A DNA stretch of 64,000 bases from Trogon surrucura. Its lineage: Eukaryota > Chordata > Aves > Trogoniformes > Trogonidae. The position numbers were made by a program, and so were the translations under genes. This document shows, piece after piece, positions 33,936-43,958 of this stretch. The notes beneath the pieces were generated by a model that was given only the letters and a program-made list of their open reading frames with translations, did not search any database and had not been told where the DNA came from. The stretch lies in the NCBI GenBank assembly GCA_020746105.1, contig CM036629.1, positions 8,769,501-8,833,500 of the forward strand. The letters run 5' to 3'. Position 1 is the stretch's first letter, and each line of letters starts with the position of its first letter.

Positions 33936-34299
33936 CTTACCAGCAAAACTACACAGTGGTTAAAAACACCTCGGAAATTGCTGAATCCACTCCTGCGTAA
34001 TAACAGAGAGTCACCCAGTGAAAGACAGCTGGGTAGAAAATGCTGAAGAGTTCTAGAAATGCCTGCGTTTTCACTTGGGTTGTCAAAAATGCTATTTGTA
34101 GCTATAGCATCTGGTTTATCTTTTTAGTAGGTGCTTAAAAGATTCTTAAATTTACTCTGTGATGTCCCTGCTGACATTGCTGCCTTCCTGCTAAGAGACC
34201 CTTGGCTACACGCTGGAAGCCAGAAGACCCTTCCTGTAGGATGCTTGGTTACCCTAAATCCCTTCAACTTCTTCTTCTGTGGCTGCTCTCCCATCTGCA

Positions 34300-34375
34300 A
34301 AATCACCGAATCACAGAATTACTGAGGCTGGCAAAGACCTCTGAGATCATCAAGGCCAGCCTGTGCCACACAATC
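34300..34375 (-). mobile_element. CR1 3' end fragment
   Basis: 'aaaatcaccgaatcacagaa' then 'ggcaaagacctctgagatca', the reversed end of the subfamily seen at 38915. Confidence 0.75.
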
Positions 34376-34933
34376 CTCCGCCCTGCCTCCGGATGGAGAA
34401 GAACAACCCTTTGAGACGTAAATATGAATATGGGGTATCATTAATGCTGCCACCGAATCTCGCATTTGCAGACGAACTGAGCAGGAAAACGATTTCATCT
34501 CCTTAGTTTAACACCTGACTTGTGCTACCACCCCTTTTTCTTCAAAAAATGAAGTTATACTGCACTGCAGAATCTGTCTCTTGGAGAGTATTTATTCATA
34601 TGACGTAGCACTTAACTCTCTTCTGATAATCCTACTGAAGCCAATTGGTTTACTTGAGCTCTGCGCTCGTATTTGCACAACAAAGGGGTTGCAAAAGCTT
34701 GTATCAAAGATACAGCGGCATTGCTTTCCAATCAGAACTCCCACTGCCGCAGGCAAAGCTACCTAATTAGGAAATGCAAATTCCTTGAGTGAAAGTTCCA
34801 GGAGGGAAAGGAATGATCTAAGCAGCATCAGAAAGTGATGCGGGCGAAGGGGATGTGCTGCAACGTGTTGCCTTCTATCAGCTGAGACCACGAAACCGAA
34901 AGCTCCACGCTCAGAAGCGCGCACACCGCGTGC

Positions 34934-35050
34934 CCAAGTCGGCACTTAGTGCCCTGGTCTGGCCCATGTGGTGGTGTTGGGTCACAGGCTGGACTTGATG
35001 ATCTCAGAGGGCTTTGCCAGCCTCAATAATAACAATTCTGTGATTCTGAG
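34934..35050 (+). mobile_element. CR1 3' end fragment
   Basis: 'gtcggcacttagtgccctgg', 'gtggtggtgttgggtcacag', 'gacttgatgatctcagaggg' and 'caattctgtgattctg' in CR1 3' UTR order. Confidence 0.85.
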
Positions 35051-37406
35051 TTGTCCTCCTGCGCTCAGGATCCTTTGGCCAGGATCAGTCGGTGATACTC
35101 CAACTCCACCAATCGGGGGATCTTAAGCCAAAAACCTTGCCGGCATCCCTGATTGCTTGATATCAAACCCACATAAGAAGAGTGAGTCAAATTCTAATCC
35201 TATACGGTAACTGAGATTCTATGTCAGAGGGAACAAAGGCTCAGCATCAACCTTATTAGTGCTGTGATTTAGGGACAGATAATTTCTCTTGTATTTTGAC
35301 CTTTAAAAGCACAGTAAGGAGGGGGTACGGGGAGCAGTACTTCCTGCTCTCATCGACATCCCGCAGCTTTTTCAGTTGTCTTGCTTCAAACTTGTATTTA
35401 ATGTCATTTAAACTGCCGACAGTGTCATATCAGCTGTCATAACATCACCTACACACGCTGTCACGACGCAGCCCGGCAGCTCTGCGATACTCACAGACAC
35501 CAGCCTGCTCTGAGCTGATGAAAGTCCCTAGAAGGATCTGGTAACAGAGTTTAGCTTCCCTGAATTTATCGGAGGTATAAAATTGGCTGAATTTTGTGTC
35601 ATTCAAGAGTTACGAAGTACACAGGTGGGATGTAACAGATTTCTAAGCTTTCGTTCTTCCCAGTATTTTGCAGTGCGCCCAATTTATCTGCCGTACCTTG
35701 GAGAAATTTGGGGTTTAACCATCACAGCTCAAACTTACTTCTGCAATACTGCGCTCTGTCATTACTCTGTTTTTGGCAGAGAGGGTTCAATTCCCCTCTC
35801 AGTTTACTCCTGCTAGCGCAGCTCCCCGTGACATAAAGGGTTTTGACTTTACGCAAATGCAGGAGAATGAAATCTCCAATTCCCAAATCCTCAGGTGCAG
35901 GTAGGCTCAGTGATGACACAGGATGTATCTTCTCTTCCTGGACGGTCTTGAAATCATATCTGTGAAAGCATAATACGGTTTCGGACGCCGGGCTCAACGC
36001 GCAGACTAAGATTTCCACACAAGTGTTCAGGAGTAAGAACCTGCCTGGAAAAGTTCTGGGGATGAAAAGGCAAACTTATCACAGGAAGGGCTGACAGAAC
36101 TTCAGCTGCCAAACCCACCATTCCTCAAAATTCTCACACAAGGACAATTCTGCAATGGATTTTACCCTGAGTGTAAGCGTCTTTCCCCTTGTGTTCCTTC
36201 AACTTTGCCCAGCACCTTTAGGATTTCTGCACCTCCGTGCCTTATTTCAGTATCACAGGCTGAGGCAGGTTAGGACACAGGGAAACACTGCTTTTCTTTC
36301 TTCTTTTTTTCAGCTATCTTACTTCTGCACCCCAGAAAAAGTGCATATTCCACGTGCAAACTTCTCTCTTCTTGCTCATAGTGCAAGCTTTTGTACTTAG
36401 CACAGAGATTTGTCTCCTAAACCTGATTACGCAGGGAATACTTCTACTAATCCAATTCAGCAAATGACAATTTTACCTTTAGAAAAAGCTTTTGGAAATG
36501 GTTCTGTAACTCATTTGGAAAATGAGGATTTCTCTTCCGAACTGAGATAAAAAAACCACACACCCAACACAGGACTATAGTTAATGTTGCTGACTCTAAT
36601 ATGATGTCCGTTTTCCGTGCTGTAGGTAAGAATTCAGCATCTTCCAAGAACTTATCTTTTAGATTCATTTTTTTCTTCACGTGTTTCCCTCACAGCTGTC
36701 GTCAGGATTTAGTGCACCCAACTAAGGGGAAAAGGGAATGTTCTAAAATCAGCAGTGTGCGGGCGTCAGGTCGACAACACATGCACAGCACCTCGATTGT
36801 TGCAAATCCAGCACGCCGCAGCTCACAAAAGAACTCGCATTTCTTTGCTGGCTGGATTTTTAGAGCACATACCTAAGGGATGTGTAAGTGACGGACACGC
36901 AGGTCTGTCTCCACTGCCCGTGCTTAATCTTCTCAGTGTGAAATAGCACGAGATTTAATAAGTGGGTGCAAATCTGATTATTTTTGCATGGGTTTGGCTT
37001 TGATCACTATATTCAAGTACCAGCGTGCTAATTAATGAAGACAAAACAATATCAAATCCCAATGGATCCATGTGATCATCATGAAGAGTGCTGAGGTCGT
37101 AGGAATTCAAAGATAATTGAAGAGGCATTGGCTTACTTCTTAGTCATGGACTGAAAATGTCATTAAAGAAATCATCAAACCCCCTATAAATAACTCTCAT
37201 TATTTTTCAGGGACGTTGTCAGGTCTCTGAGTTTCAGTTGCTCCGTTGTTTGTTTTTCTTCCTTAGCAGAACCAAGACTGAATATTCACTATGTTACTTA
37301 AATGTTATTTTATAGACCACCGTGTGTAGAAAGAGTAATGTTTTCAGCATACACAGCTCAGGGGATAGCAAGAAAACTTTAATGTGATGAAAATCAAACT
37401 AATTTT

Positions 37407-37640
37407 GAAACAGTGAAACAGCCAGCAAAAAACCCAACGAAACAAAAGCACAAGGTCAGGTTCTAACATGAAGTAAAATTCAGGTGAGAATGGGGGTAAA
37501 CCACTGTTTTTATGCTTATACAATCAAACCCGGAATTTTGCACAGGGTGTTTGATTCTGCCGTCAAGTTATGACTTTACTACTTATTTTACAGCACTAAA
37601 ATAAATTATTGGGGATGTAGCCTCACTTTGAAATCCATGG
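37407..37640 (+). repeat. Diverged direct repeat, copy A
   Basis: Copy A begins 'gaaacagtgaaacag' and contains 'aagcacaaggtcaggt', 'actgttttt', and 'ggggatgtagcctcactttga'. The same ordered blocks occur in copy B at 38600-38820, at roughly 70 percent by eye with gaps. The repeat family is unknown. Confidence 0.65.
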
Positions 37641-37764
37641 CACACATAGCTTATTAATACCGACTTCTGCCTACTCAGCACAGTCACATCCATCAGTCTG
37701 ACCTCGCGCTGTGCAAGATGAGCTGTGTCCTTGACTGCCGAAAAGAAACACAGGAACATTCATG

Positions 37765-38598
37765 CTGCCATTCAGAGATACCTGGACAGGCTGGAGGGCT
37801 GGGCAGCGAGAAAACTTACGCGGTTCAACAAGGGCAAGTGTAGAGTTTTGCACTTGGGAAAGGATAATCCCATGTGCCAGTATAGGTTGGGGACTGCCCT
37901 GCTGGAGAGCAGTGCAGGGGAAAGGGACCTGGGAGTGCTGGTGGGCAGCAGGATGGCCATGAGCCAGCAGTGTGCCCTCGTGGCCAAGAAGGCCAACGGC
38001 ATCCTGGGGTGTGTTAGAAGGGGGTGGCTGGTAGGTCGAGAGAGGCCCTCCTGCCCCTCCGCTCTGCCCTGGGGAGGCCACATCTGGAATATTGTGTCCA
38101 GTTCTGGGCCCCTCAGCTCAAGAGAGACAGGGAACTGCTGGAGAGAGTCCAGCACAGCCACAGGGATGATGGAGGGAGTGGAACATCTCCCGTACGAGGA
38201 AAGGCTGAAGGAGCTGGGGCTCTTTAGCTTGGAGAAGAGGAGGCTGAGGGATGACCTCATGAATGTTGATAAATATGTCAAGGGGGAGTCTCAGGAGGAC
38301 ACTGCCAGGCTCTTTTCAGCGGCGTCCATTGACAGGACAAGGAGCAATGGGCACAAGCTGGAACACAGGAGGTTCCATAAAAATATTAGAAAAAACTTTT
38401 CCCCTGTGAGGGTGACAGAGCCCTGGAACAGGCTGCCCAGGGAGGGTGTGGAGTCTCTTTCCCTGGAGACATTCAAAACCCACCTGGACATGTTCCTGTG
38501 TGACTTACTGGAGGTGATCCTGCTCTGGCGGGGGGGCTGGACTAGATGATCTTTTGAGGTGCCTTCCAATCCCTGACATTCTGCGATTCTGTGATTTG
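37765..38598 (+). mobile_element. CR1 LINE, 5'-truncated, 3' end intact
   Basis: Starts in the RT ORF at 'ttcagagatacctggacagg'. It includes 'aacaagggcaagtgtagagt', 'atgagccagcagtgtgccct' and 'aagagagacagggaactgct', and ends 'attctgcgattctgtgatt'. 834 bp, same subfamily as 20440 and 33550. It fills most of the space between direct-repeat copies A and B. Confidence 0.95.
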
Positions 38599-38599
38599 T

Positions 38600-38820
38600 G
38601 AAACAGAGCAGTGAGTAAAAGGAAAAAAAAAAAAAAAAAAAAAAAGCACAAGGTCAGGTCTAATATTAAGTAAAATGTATTTAAAGTGGGTGTCAGCACT
38701 GTTTTTCTGATTATACCCCAGAATTTAGCACGGAGGGGTTGGTTTTACACTCAAAATACGACTTCAGTACTCATGGCTAAAACAAGCTGGTTTGGGATGT
38801 GGCTTCTTTGAAAGCAAACC
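38600..38820 (+). repeat. Diverged direct repeat, copy B
   Basis: Starts right after the CR1 tail with 'gaaacagagcagtgag'. It contains a 23-A run (38623-38645) where copy A has an interrupted A-rich tract, then 'aagcacaaggtcaggtctaa', 'cactgtttttctgattatac' and 'gggatgtggcttctttgaaa'. Confidence 0.65.
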
Positions 38821-38914
38821 GCACTCGCCCCTGCGGCCGCCCCTGCTCAGGGGGGGCAACGTGGCACGGGCAGAGCCACAAGATCCAGAATCCAGAACCC
38901 CAGAGTCCAGAATC

Positions 38915-39135
38915 CAGAATCAGAGAATTGTTGAGGCTGCCAAAGCCCTCCGAGCTCATCAAGTCCAGTCTGTGACCCAACACACCCACATGGGCCAGAC
39001 CAGGGCACTCAGTGTCACATCCAGCCTCTCCTCAAACCCCCCCCCAGGGACGGGGAATCCCCCCTGCCCTGGGCAGAGCATCCCAGTGCCTGAGCACCCT
39101 CTCCGGGAGGAAGGGCTGCCTGAGATCCAGCCCGA
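38915..39135 (-). mobile_element. CR1 LINE 3' fragment upstream of GINS3
   Basis: A 'tccagaa'-type short repeat (38880-38925) leads into 'gaattgttgaggctgccaaa', 'gagctcatcaagtccagtct', 'ggcactcagtgtcacatcca' and 'gcctgagcaccctctccggg': a reversed CR1 3' UTR. It ends about 25 bp before the minisatellite. Confidence 0.8.
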
Positions 39136-39158
39136 ACCCCCTCGGCACCGTCACACCC

Positions 39159-39308
39159 GAGGCGACCCGAAGAGCCCCGAGGTGACCCGAAGAGCACGGA
39201 GGACGCCCGAAGAGCCCCGAGCTGACCCGAAGAGCCCCGACGACGCCCGAAGAGACCCGAGGACGCCCGAAGAGACCCGACGAGACCCGAGGACGCCCGA
39301 AGCCGCAC
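39159..39308 (+). repeat. 10-bp minisatellite in a 20-bp dimer pattern
   Basis: About 15 units of 10 bp alternate between GAGGnGACCC/GACGACGCCC-like and GAAGAGnCCC-like forms, giving a 20-bp higher-order unit. CpG-rich. It lies about 130-280 bp upstream of the GINS3 start codon, inside the CpG-rich promoter. Confidence 0.9.
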
Positions 39309-39348
39309 CCCCCAAGCCAGGCTGCCGAGGGTGGGTCCCACCGCCCCC

Positions 39349-39358
39349 GGGGCGGGGC
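39349..39358 (+). promoter_or_regulatory. GC box (Sp1-type) in GINS3 promoter
   Basis: GGGGCGGGGC, 82 bp before the ATG, preceded by CCGCCCCC so that the two form a short inverted repeat. Confidence 0.6.
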
Positions 39359-39367
39359 TGCGGCAGG

Positions 39368-39377
39368 GCGCATGCGC
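39368..39377 (+). promoter_or_regulatory. NRF1-type site in GINS3 promoter
   Basis: The palindrome GCGCATGCGC matches the NRF1 core. It lies 63 bp before the ATG, a usual position in TATA-less CpG promoters. Confidence 0.65.
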
Positions 39378-39439
39378 GGCGGGAGGGGCTCGACCGGCTG
39401 CGCGGGAAGCCCGAGTCGCGGGAGCTGCTCACCTCAGTC

Positions 39440-39613
39440 ATGTCGGAGGCGTATTTCCCCGTGGGCCCCGGGCTGGGCCTGGAGGAGAATTTCCTGTCTC
39501 TGGACGACATCCTGATGTCGCAGGAGAAGCTGCCGGGCCGCGCCGAGAGCAGCCTGCCGCGCCTGGCCTTCGCGCTGGGCCAGGGGGCTGCCGCCGACGA
39601 CTCCATCCCTGAG
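39440..39613 (+). CDS. GINS3: GINS3 exon 1 (coding part)
   Basis: 58 codons from ATG (context gtcATGt) to a phase-0 donor CCTGAG|GTAATA. It carries the conserved [10 protein letters not shown] motif of the PSF3 N-terminal domain. It is somewhat shorter than human in the linker before the end. Confidence 0.96.
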
Positions 39614-42600
39614 GTAATACTGGGGAGGGGGGAAGGACTACAACTCCCAGCAGGCACCGCGCGAGGCGGCGGGGCCGGGCGTGCGGCGGAGGCGCGGGGG
39701 ATGCCGGGAGCTGTAGTCCTGCCTCCCCTCCCCCCCCCCGCGCCTCGTTCTCCCCTGGGCTCGGTGCGGCCGCCCGGACCTCTCTTATTCTGGGGTCACT
39801 GCGAGGAAATCTATGCTTTAAAAAAACTTAAAAAAAAAACCCCTCTAAAAAAAACTTAAAAAAAAACTTTAAAGAAAAAGACTTAAAAAAAACCCTTTTA
39901 AAAGCCTTTTTAAACTTTTATAAAAAGTTATTTTTACTTGGACGCATTCTGGATGTGGTTTTTTTTTTCCCCTGGTGTTTAATAATCTGACGTTTATTTG
40001 CTTTTACAACCTCAGTAAAAAAAATCCACTCCCAGAACAGTGGAGCAATAATTACTACCTCTAAAGGGTGTCTGGTTTGTGTGACACTCACTGTTCTGAG
40101 AACAAAACTGACTTCTCCTGATGCTGGATCTTCGTGAGTAAAAGCTCCCTGTGGGGCCGCTTTACCTCCCTTTTCATAGAATCCTAGAATGGCCCAGGCT
40201 GGAAGGGACCTTAGAGATCATCTAATCCAACCTCCCTGTCACGGGCAGGGACGCCTCTCAACTAGATCAGGCTCCTCAAGGCTCTGTCCAACCTGGCCTT
40301 GAACACCTCCAGGGAGGGGGCAGCCACAGCCTCTCTGGGCAATTTATTCCAGAGTCTTGCCACCCTCGTACTGAAGAATTTCTTCCTAAGATCTAATCTA
40401 AATCTATTCTCCTTCAACTTAAACCCATTTCCCCCTTGTCCTATCAGTGGACGCTCTTGTAAAAAGTCCCTCCCCAGCCTTCCTGTAGGATCTCTTCAGG
40501 TACTGGAAGGCAGCTATTAGGTCCCCCCAGAGTCTTCTCTTTTCAAGACTGAACAGCCCCAGCTCCCTCAGCCTGTCCTCACAGCAGAGCTGCTCCAGCC
40601 CCTGGATCATCTTTGTGGCCTCCTCTGGACTCGTTCCAACAGATCCATGTCCCTCTTATGGTGGGGACACCAGAACTGGACGCAGTATTCGAGGTGGGGT
40701 CTCACAAGAGCAGAGTAAAGGGGGAGAATCCCCTCTCTTGCCCTGCTGGCTACACTTCTCCTGATACATCCCAGGATGGGGTCGGCCTTCTGGGCTGCAT
40801 GAGCGCCCTGCCGGCTCATGTTGAGCTTCTCGTCTGTCAACACCCCCAAATCCTTCTCTTCAGGGCTACTCTGAACGCCCTCTGTGCTCAGTTTGTGTTT
40901 GTGCCTAGGATTGGCCCGACCCAGGTGAAGGACCTTGCATTTTCATGGTGGAGGCAACTTGGGTTTTCTCATTCGTGCAGGGATCGAAGCTGGAAGTACC
41001 TCTGTGGCTCGCTAAGGGTCTGCATGACAGCAAAAGGAGAATAATTTCTGTGGAACTGCCCAAGATTTACAAGGAAGCCTGGAGGACAGTGTTCAGCGCT
41101 GATGCCAACGTGGTTGATCTGCATAAAATGGGGCCATACTACTACGGGTTTGGCTCCCAGCTCCTGAATTTTGACAATCCGGAGAATCCCGACATAGCTC
41201 AGACTATCCTGCAGGCAAGTAACTGAACTAAGTTGTGAAATTTGGTTTTAGGTTTTTCCATCTGTCTCTTGTTCCCAGCTGACCATCAGCCTTGAGGAAA
41301 AATGTCATCTTTTAATACAAATGATTCCTGGATTGAATATGGATTTCTAGTTGAAGCTGTAGAATGACCCTTTTGACAGCTGTGGTGGAAGCCTCAAGTG
41401 TGCATCCAGGAGTGTAATTTTAACTTGGAGTTTCCACACTGTAAATAGAAAACCCTATAAAGCAGGACTAGAGGAGATTCAAGATTATTCTGTTGCAAGG
41501 CAGAATTAATTCATCCTTTGCTATTTCTATTTTTCTACCCTGTTCTCAAATTTCTGTAATGAGACTTCACACTGCTCTGGGCGATCTCTTTCAGTGCTTC
41601 ATCATCCTGGGCTTAGAAGGTTTCCTCTCGTGTCTAAACTAAAGCTCCTGCGCAGCAATATAAGCTCTGTTCTCTTTGTCTAATACAAAGTAAATGCTGA
41701 GGACAGATTATTCTCTTCCTTCCTGCAGCCGTCCCGATTTGCCGTCTCGCTGCGGGTCACGCTTTCTAACCTCTGCTTGTCCTTTTCGTGCTCTGCTGGT
41801 ATTTTTCCAGTTGCTCTGCATCCGCTGTGACGTGTGGCGCCCTGAGGAGTGTGCAGCCTCCCACTCAGGAGCGGCGCTGAAGAAAACGAGACGATTGCTT
41901 TGTGAATTCTGCGGGCTGCGATGCTCTTCGCTCATCGTGGTGCAGCACCTTGTTTTTCGCGGTGGTTTGTGTGTGCTTGGTTTGCAGCCCGCAGTCAGAG
42001 GGTAACAGGACAATATGCAGTCCCTCTTCCTGCATTCGTACGGTTCCCTATTTCTTCCTGAATGCAAAACCTTCTGTTAGTCCCAGCTGAATTTACATCC
42101 CATTGTTTTCTTGCCATCTTTCGGATTGGTCACGATCGTTATGAACTAAAAGTTCTCCCCAACATGTGCGTGGTCATCCCTCCTCCTTCTCCCATGTGTT
42201 GTTTGCTAATTTAATAAGTGTAACTTCTGTCCCTTTAGTAAGCTTATTAATTAATATATCAAACAGCACTCAGTTCCAGACCTGTTGAACTTCACTCTGT
42301 ATCTTCTTCCCTCCTGACTGGAGCTCTGGGTAATTGTCTTTAGCAACCACCTACGGGCGGTTTAGCTAAATCTTGCAAGAAATGTCCCCTCTCTGCTGCT
42401 TTCCCTCCCTTTCCTCCCGAGTTTGTCCTTGGCAAGTCCATGTTGGCTGTTACTCTCCTCTCTATTTTCTTGCAGAAGTTTATCTGTAGTTTGTATGTTC
42501 CAGTGTGTTTCCAGGAATCGATACTGATGGATCTGTAATTCCCTGGCTCTTCCTTCCTTCCTCTCTCTCTTTTAAAAGATAGATACCAGCTTTGCCAGGT

Positions 42601-43958
42601 TCCGGACTTGTACTCTCCTTGAGCTTTTAAAGATAACCACTAACAGCTCTGAGATTTCTTGAGCCAGCTCTCTAAGTAGTCTGGGATGATTGCTATTGGC
42701 TTTTTATTTTTTTTCTTTCTCCATTAAATGAGGGCTGATGCAGAGAGGCTTTAAAGTGCTGCTGCTTTCTTGGAGTTGTCCACTGAAAGCTTTCTTTCTG
42801 CGTTGAGGTGACCACACCTTTCCTTGTCTTTTCTCTTTCTGCTAATGGACATCTTAGGAGAAAAGCCGCACTGGCGCCCGTTGCTTGTTGACAGAAAGAT
42901 CAAAGCATGCAAGGTCTGCTTTCTCTTTATTGAAAGCAAACAAGAAGGGAGTTGTGCCAATTAAAATTTACAAAGCACCAAAAATCCACCCCCCTCCTCC
43001 CAAATATTCAGGCGATGTGAAGTACAACTTTGGTGGCAAAGTCAAGGTGAGAGTTATTATATTTGTTTCCTGAGTAAATCTCTAAATTCTGATGATTCTG
43101 AAATCAGCTTCTGAAATAACAAAGCAGAGTTTTCAGAATTTTGACTTTTTTTTTGTTTTTTTTTTTAATTGCCAAAAGCAAAAGTAAGCAGGGAAATAAA
43201 AATCCTTAAATATGTCTTGTTGCTTAACTTCTTATTATTAGTTGTAGATTTGGTTTGTTTTTTTATTTTTACTTTTTTAGTGGTTAAGAGTATTTTCAGG
43301 GCACTGGACTCTTTACAGCCATGGCTTTGACTTAACTTCCAAGTCGTTCACAAACCGCAGCTTGTTTGTTCCTGCCACATTCATCCCCCCACCCTCTGCT
43401 CTAAAGCGATGGCCGCTGGTGAAGCGAGATGGAATAGATCGCAGTTGTGTTCCAGCCTGGCGCCTGCTCAAGCCTCTCATTAGGAAGCAGCCGAAAATCT
43501 CATTCCATGCTTCCTTCCCACCCAGTGTATCAGGCTCTTGCTCTCCCAGCTCCAGCAGGAAGCTGTTTGTCCTTGTATCCCCAATTAGCAGTTGCTCCGT
43601 TGTTCGCAGACTTTCAGCAAGTTGTGAGCTTACACCTTTGGGGTTTTGATCGTGAAAGCTCAGGCCTGTCGTGTGAGCTGGAGAAGCCTCTGCGTTACCT
43701 GTCAGTAATTCTGCTTATCTTCTTTAGACGTTCATCAGCCGCTTCCGTCGCATCATGGACTCCTCCCAGAACGCCTACAACGAAGACACGTCGGCACTGG
43801 TGGCTCGGCTGGATGAACTGGAGAGAGCCTTATTTCGAGCTGGTCAGAAAGGGCTGAACGACTTCCAGTGCTGGGAAAAGGGACAGGCTTCTCAAATCAC
43901 AGCTTCCAGTCTGGTCCAGAATTACGGGAAGAGAAAGTTCACGGAAGTGGAAGGTTAA
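39440..43958 (+). CDS. GINS3: GINS3 (PSF3), GINS complex subunit; join of three exons
   Basis: GINS3 is one of four subunits of GINS, which joins CDC45 and MCM2-7 to form the CMG replicative helicase at nuclear replication forks. The exons 39440-39613, 40981-41214 and 43728-43958 are all phase 0 and give 212 residues, against 216 in human. The N-terminus [20 protein letters not shown] and [15 protein letters not shown] match human nearly residue for residue. The middle [20 protein letters not shown] and [15 protein letters not shown], and the end [35 protein letters not shown] and KRKFTEVEG, are equally clear. The ATG is chosen by homology; the frame stays open upstream. There are no in-frame stops. 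Intron 1 carries an A-rich tract and a CR1, and intron 2 uses a GC donor. A poly(A) signal lies at 44264. Intact and very probably functional. Confidence 0.97.
39637..39663 (+). promoter_or_regulatory. ZNF143/Staf-type site in GINS3 intron 1
   Basis: ACTACAACTCCCAGCAGGC followed by ACCGCGCG closely fits the extended SBS motif bound by ZNF143 (ACTACAAnTCCCAGnAnGCACCGCGCG). It lies 24 bp after exon 1. Confidence 0.75.
39701..39720 (-). promoter_or_regulatory. Second ZNF143-type site, opposite orientation
   Basis: Read on the minus strand: AGGACTACAGCTCCCGGCAT, the same motif core as the site 40 bp upstream but inverted. Confidence 0.65.
39815..39935. repeat. A-rich degenerate tandem tract (ACTTAAAAAAA unit)
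   Basis: About six imperfect copies of 'acttaaaaaaa(cccc)' followed by AAAA/TTTT inverted stretches, in GINS3 intron 1. Confidence 0.75.
40172..40940 (-). mobile_element. CR1 LINE in GINS3 intron 1, ending 40 bp before exon 2
   Basis: Reversed CR1: it starts 'ttcatagaatcctagaatgg' and runs back through the 3' UTR into the RT ORF C-terminus to 'ggaccttgca'. On the minus strand the frame 40849-40607 still reads [19 protein letters not shown] and [15 protein letters not shown]. Same subfamily as the nested copy at 28314. Antisense to GINS3. Confidence 0.96.
40981..41214 (+). CDS. GINS3: GINS3 exon 2
   Basis: 78 codons, acceptor 'gttttctcattcgtgcag'. It starts [20 protein letters not shown] and ends [10 protein letters not shown], aligning with human [20 protein letters not shown] and NADISQSLLQ. 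The 3' junction is CTGCAG|GCAAGT, a GC donor; protein conservation across the junction (LQ|TFISRF, human LQ|TFIGRF) fixes it. Confidence 0.96.
41215..43727 (+). other. GINS3 intron 2 (GC-AG)
   Basis: 2.5 kb, donor GCAAGT, acceptor 'gcttatcttctttag'. T-rich runs near 43147-43169 and 43257-43280. No CR1 recognised. One unassigned exon-like segment (42937-43046) with donor GTCAAG|GTGAGA is noted in findings. Confidence 0.85.
43728..43958 (+). CDS. GINS3: GINS3 exon 3 and stop
   Basis: 77 codons including [23 protein letters not shown], then [20 protein letters not shown] and [20 protein letters not shown], ending KRKFTEVEG. Human has KRKFTDMED at the end. Confidence 0.97.
   Translation, partial: TFISRFRRIMDSSQNAYNEDTSALVARLDELERALFRAGQKGLNDFQCWEKGQASQITASSLVQNYGKRKFTEVEG

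Larger units (their letters stand above)
33936..37406. other. AT-rich intergenic sequence, no recognised gene
   Basis: Besides two short CR1 ends (listed separately), it holds minus-strand splice-flanked segments at 35867-35960 (YDFKTVQEEKIHPVSSLS...) and 36477-36541 that I cannot assign. Confidence 0.4.
39160..39780. promoter_or_regulatory. CpG-rich GINS3 promoter region
   Basis: High C+G with many CpGs from the minisatellite through exon 1 into intron 1, in contrast with the AT-rich flanks. Typical of a housekeeping replication gene. There is no TATA box at a sensible place. The transcription start cannot be fixed from sequence. Confidence 0.75.

Noticed and set aside
37725-38549. A 274-codon open frame as a host gene
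   Set aside because: It follows the CR1 RT C-terminus and 3' UTR and ends near the CR1 tail.
38792-39859. A 355-codon open frame as an independent protein
   Set aside because: It is GINS3 exon 1 read together with promoter, minisatellite and CR1 sequence upstream and with intron sequence downstream of a clear donor.
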